Origin: Acidobacteriaceae bacterium
GTDB taxonomy: Bacteria > Acidobacteriota > Terriglobia > Terriglobales > Acidobacteriaceae
Length of the DNA: 6,639 bases
Direction of reading: 5' to 3'
Assembly (NCBI GenBank): GCA_030040175.1
Contig: JASHUF010000453.1
Coordinates: 1 to 6,639 of the forward strand
Shown: positions 6,210 through 6,639 of the stretch, in pieces
Layout: every line of letters starts with the position of its first letter
Numbering within the stretch: position 1 is the stretch's first letter
The notes under the pieces: generated by a model
Seen by the model: only the letters and a program-made list of their open reading frames with translations
Database searches by the model: none
Told to the model about the DNA's origin: nothing
Position numbers and translations under genes: made by a program

Positions 6210-6215
6210 ATTATA
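6210..6215 (-). promoter_or_regulatory. apt: Candidate -10 element for apt
   Basis: The minus strand reads TATAAT exactly (6215-6210), in an AT-rich stretch within otherwise GC-rich DNA. No good -35 lies 16-18 bases upstream (GCTGTT at 17), so strength or activator dependence is uncertain. The leader would be about 95 bases. Confidence 0.4.
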
Positions 6216-6241
6216 GTGGCCGGTTTTCAGTGAACAGCGAC

Positions 6242-6290
6242 CAGTGGACAGTCTTTCTGTGCAGCTATGAATTCTGACCACTGTCCACTG
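6242..6290 (-). terminator. 11-bp inverted repeat just after acyP; possible terminator or RNA stem
   Basis: CAGTGGACAGT (6242-6252) and ACTGTCCACTG (6280-6290) are exact reverse complements around 27 bases. On the minus strand the stem starts 5 bases after the acyP stop. No T-tract follows. The arms are made of the oppositely oriented heptamer repeats, so the hairpin may simply result from their arrangement. Confidence 0.35.
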
Positions 6291-6295
6291 CATCG

Positions 6296-6577
6296 CTACC
6301 AGACGCCTTCAATGCGAAAGGATTCGAGACCTTCGGCCTCGCTTTCGACGAGCGTGTGCTCGATGACGCGATCGACGCGGCTGCCGCGCGGGCCGCGCTT
6401 GAGGCTCAGGCGCAGCTCGTCGAGATCGGCAGGCTCGCCGGCGGCAAGCACTTCCACGTGGCCGTCTTCGGTGTTGCGCACCCAGCCGCGCAGCTCGAGC
6501 TCGCCGGCCTCGCGCTGCACGAACCAGCGGAAGCCCACGCCCTGCACGCGGCCTTGAATGAGAAAGTGGAGAACCAT
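6296..6577 (-). CDS. acyP: Acylphosphatase
   Basis: A 93-residue cytoplasmic enzyme that hydrolyses the carboxyl-phosphate bond of acylphosphates. The signature GRVQGVGFRWFV (9-20) holds catalytic Arg17, and GWVRNTEDGHVEV (31-43) holds catalytic Asn35. The chain ends FRIEGVW. Length matches the usual 90-100 residues. I chose ATG at 6577-6575 because it places the first beta strand (LHFLIQGRV) right after Met, as in the family. The frame is open upstream to the window edge, and a TTG at 6604 would add nine residues without a ribosome binding site. An overlapping TGATG shows that another frame ends here, so coupling to an upstream gene outside the window is possible. It is on the same strand as apt, separated by 188 bases with repeats. 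Confidence 0.94.
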   Translation of the reverse strand: MVLHFLIQGRVQGVGFRWFVQREAGELELRGWVRNTEDGHVEVLAAGEPADLDELRLSLKRGPRGSRVDRVIEHTLVESEAEGLESFRIEGVW

Positions 6578-6639
6578 CACTGCCAGCCCTGGCCAGTTTG
6601 GCAAAGTCGGAGGGGGTTGCGCAACATGCGGCTTGAGCA

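Larger units (their letters stand above)
6131..6290. repeat. Heptamer CAGTGRN repeat clusters in the apt/acyP gap
   Basis: At 6131-6148 the plus strand reads CAGTGAT CAGTGGC CAGT. At 6228-6255 it reads CAGTGAA CAGCGAC CAGTGGA CAGTCTT. On the minus strand from 6290 down to about 6270 the same period appears: CAGTGGA CAGTGGT CAGAATT. So heptamer units occur in three clusters, two in one orientation and one in the other, flanking the apt promoter region. They are outside coding sequence. Their role is unknown; they may be a dispersed intergenic repeat of this lineage. Confidence 0.6.

Noticed and set aside
5484..6233. 249-codon plus-strand open frame opposite apt
   Set aside because: apt on the other strand is unmistakable; this is its shadow.
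6577..6639. A 20-codon frame entering from the right edge and ending at TGA overlapping the acyP ATG
   Set aside because: Could be the end of an upstream gene, but the visible sequence matches nothing I recognise, and two other minus-strand frames are also open to the edge.

Overview
The window looks like chromosomal DNA of a Gram-negative, GC-rich bacterium, most likely an acidobacterium (class Terriglobia or a relative). That is an inference from three things. One gene encodes a signal-peptide-bearing outer-membrane beta-barrel of the BBP2 (OmpL-like) porin type with an Ala/Pro linker. Another encodes a short KdpD-type kinase, with a DUF4118-like membrane region and an H-box reading HAYKTPL. 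Housekeeping genes have very high third-position GC. No RNA gene, CRISPR array, complete insertion sequence or replication origin is visible.

Layout. Minus strand, 1-1651: a BBP2-type porin (407-1651), then the 5' end of an APC-superfamily amino acid permease (1-222, cut by the window edge). The 184-base gap between them holds a perfect 10-bp hairpin and a 16-bp palindrome that covers the porin stop codon. Bases 1652-2221 are a 570-base divergent intergenic region with an AT-rich core and possible leader hairpins. Plus strand, 2222-4491: a two-gene operon encoding a KdpD-like sensor histidine kinase and an OmpR/PhoB (KdpE-like) response regulator, overlapping by 4 bases (ATGA). A 22-base palindrome starts at the regulator's stop codon. 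Bases 4513-4752 hold no convincing gene, only a short ATG frame with a good ribosome binding site that could be an insertion-sequence relic. Minus strand, 4753-6577: an uncharacterised two-TM protein of clearly lower GC (4753-5451), adenine phosphoribosyltransferase apt (5559-6107) and acylphosphatase acyP (6296-6577). Heptamer CAGTGRN repeats lie in the apt/acyP gap.

How it may work together. The divergent arrangement suggests the kinase/regulator pair senses an envelope or ionic cue and controls its own transcription, and possibly the porin-permease pair, which would move a solute across the outer and then the inner membrane. The cue and the solute cannot be read from the sequence. apt (purine salvage) and acyP (acylphosphate hydrolysis) are ordinary housekeeping genes. 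The low-GC two-TM gene between a possible IS relic and apt is the best candidate for acquired material. I see no clear undescribed multi-gene system. The most interesting points are that orphan gene, the palindromes at two stop codons, the heptamer repeats and the kinase leader region.
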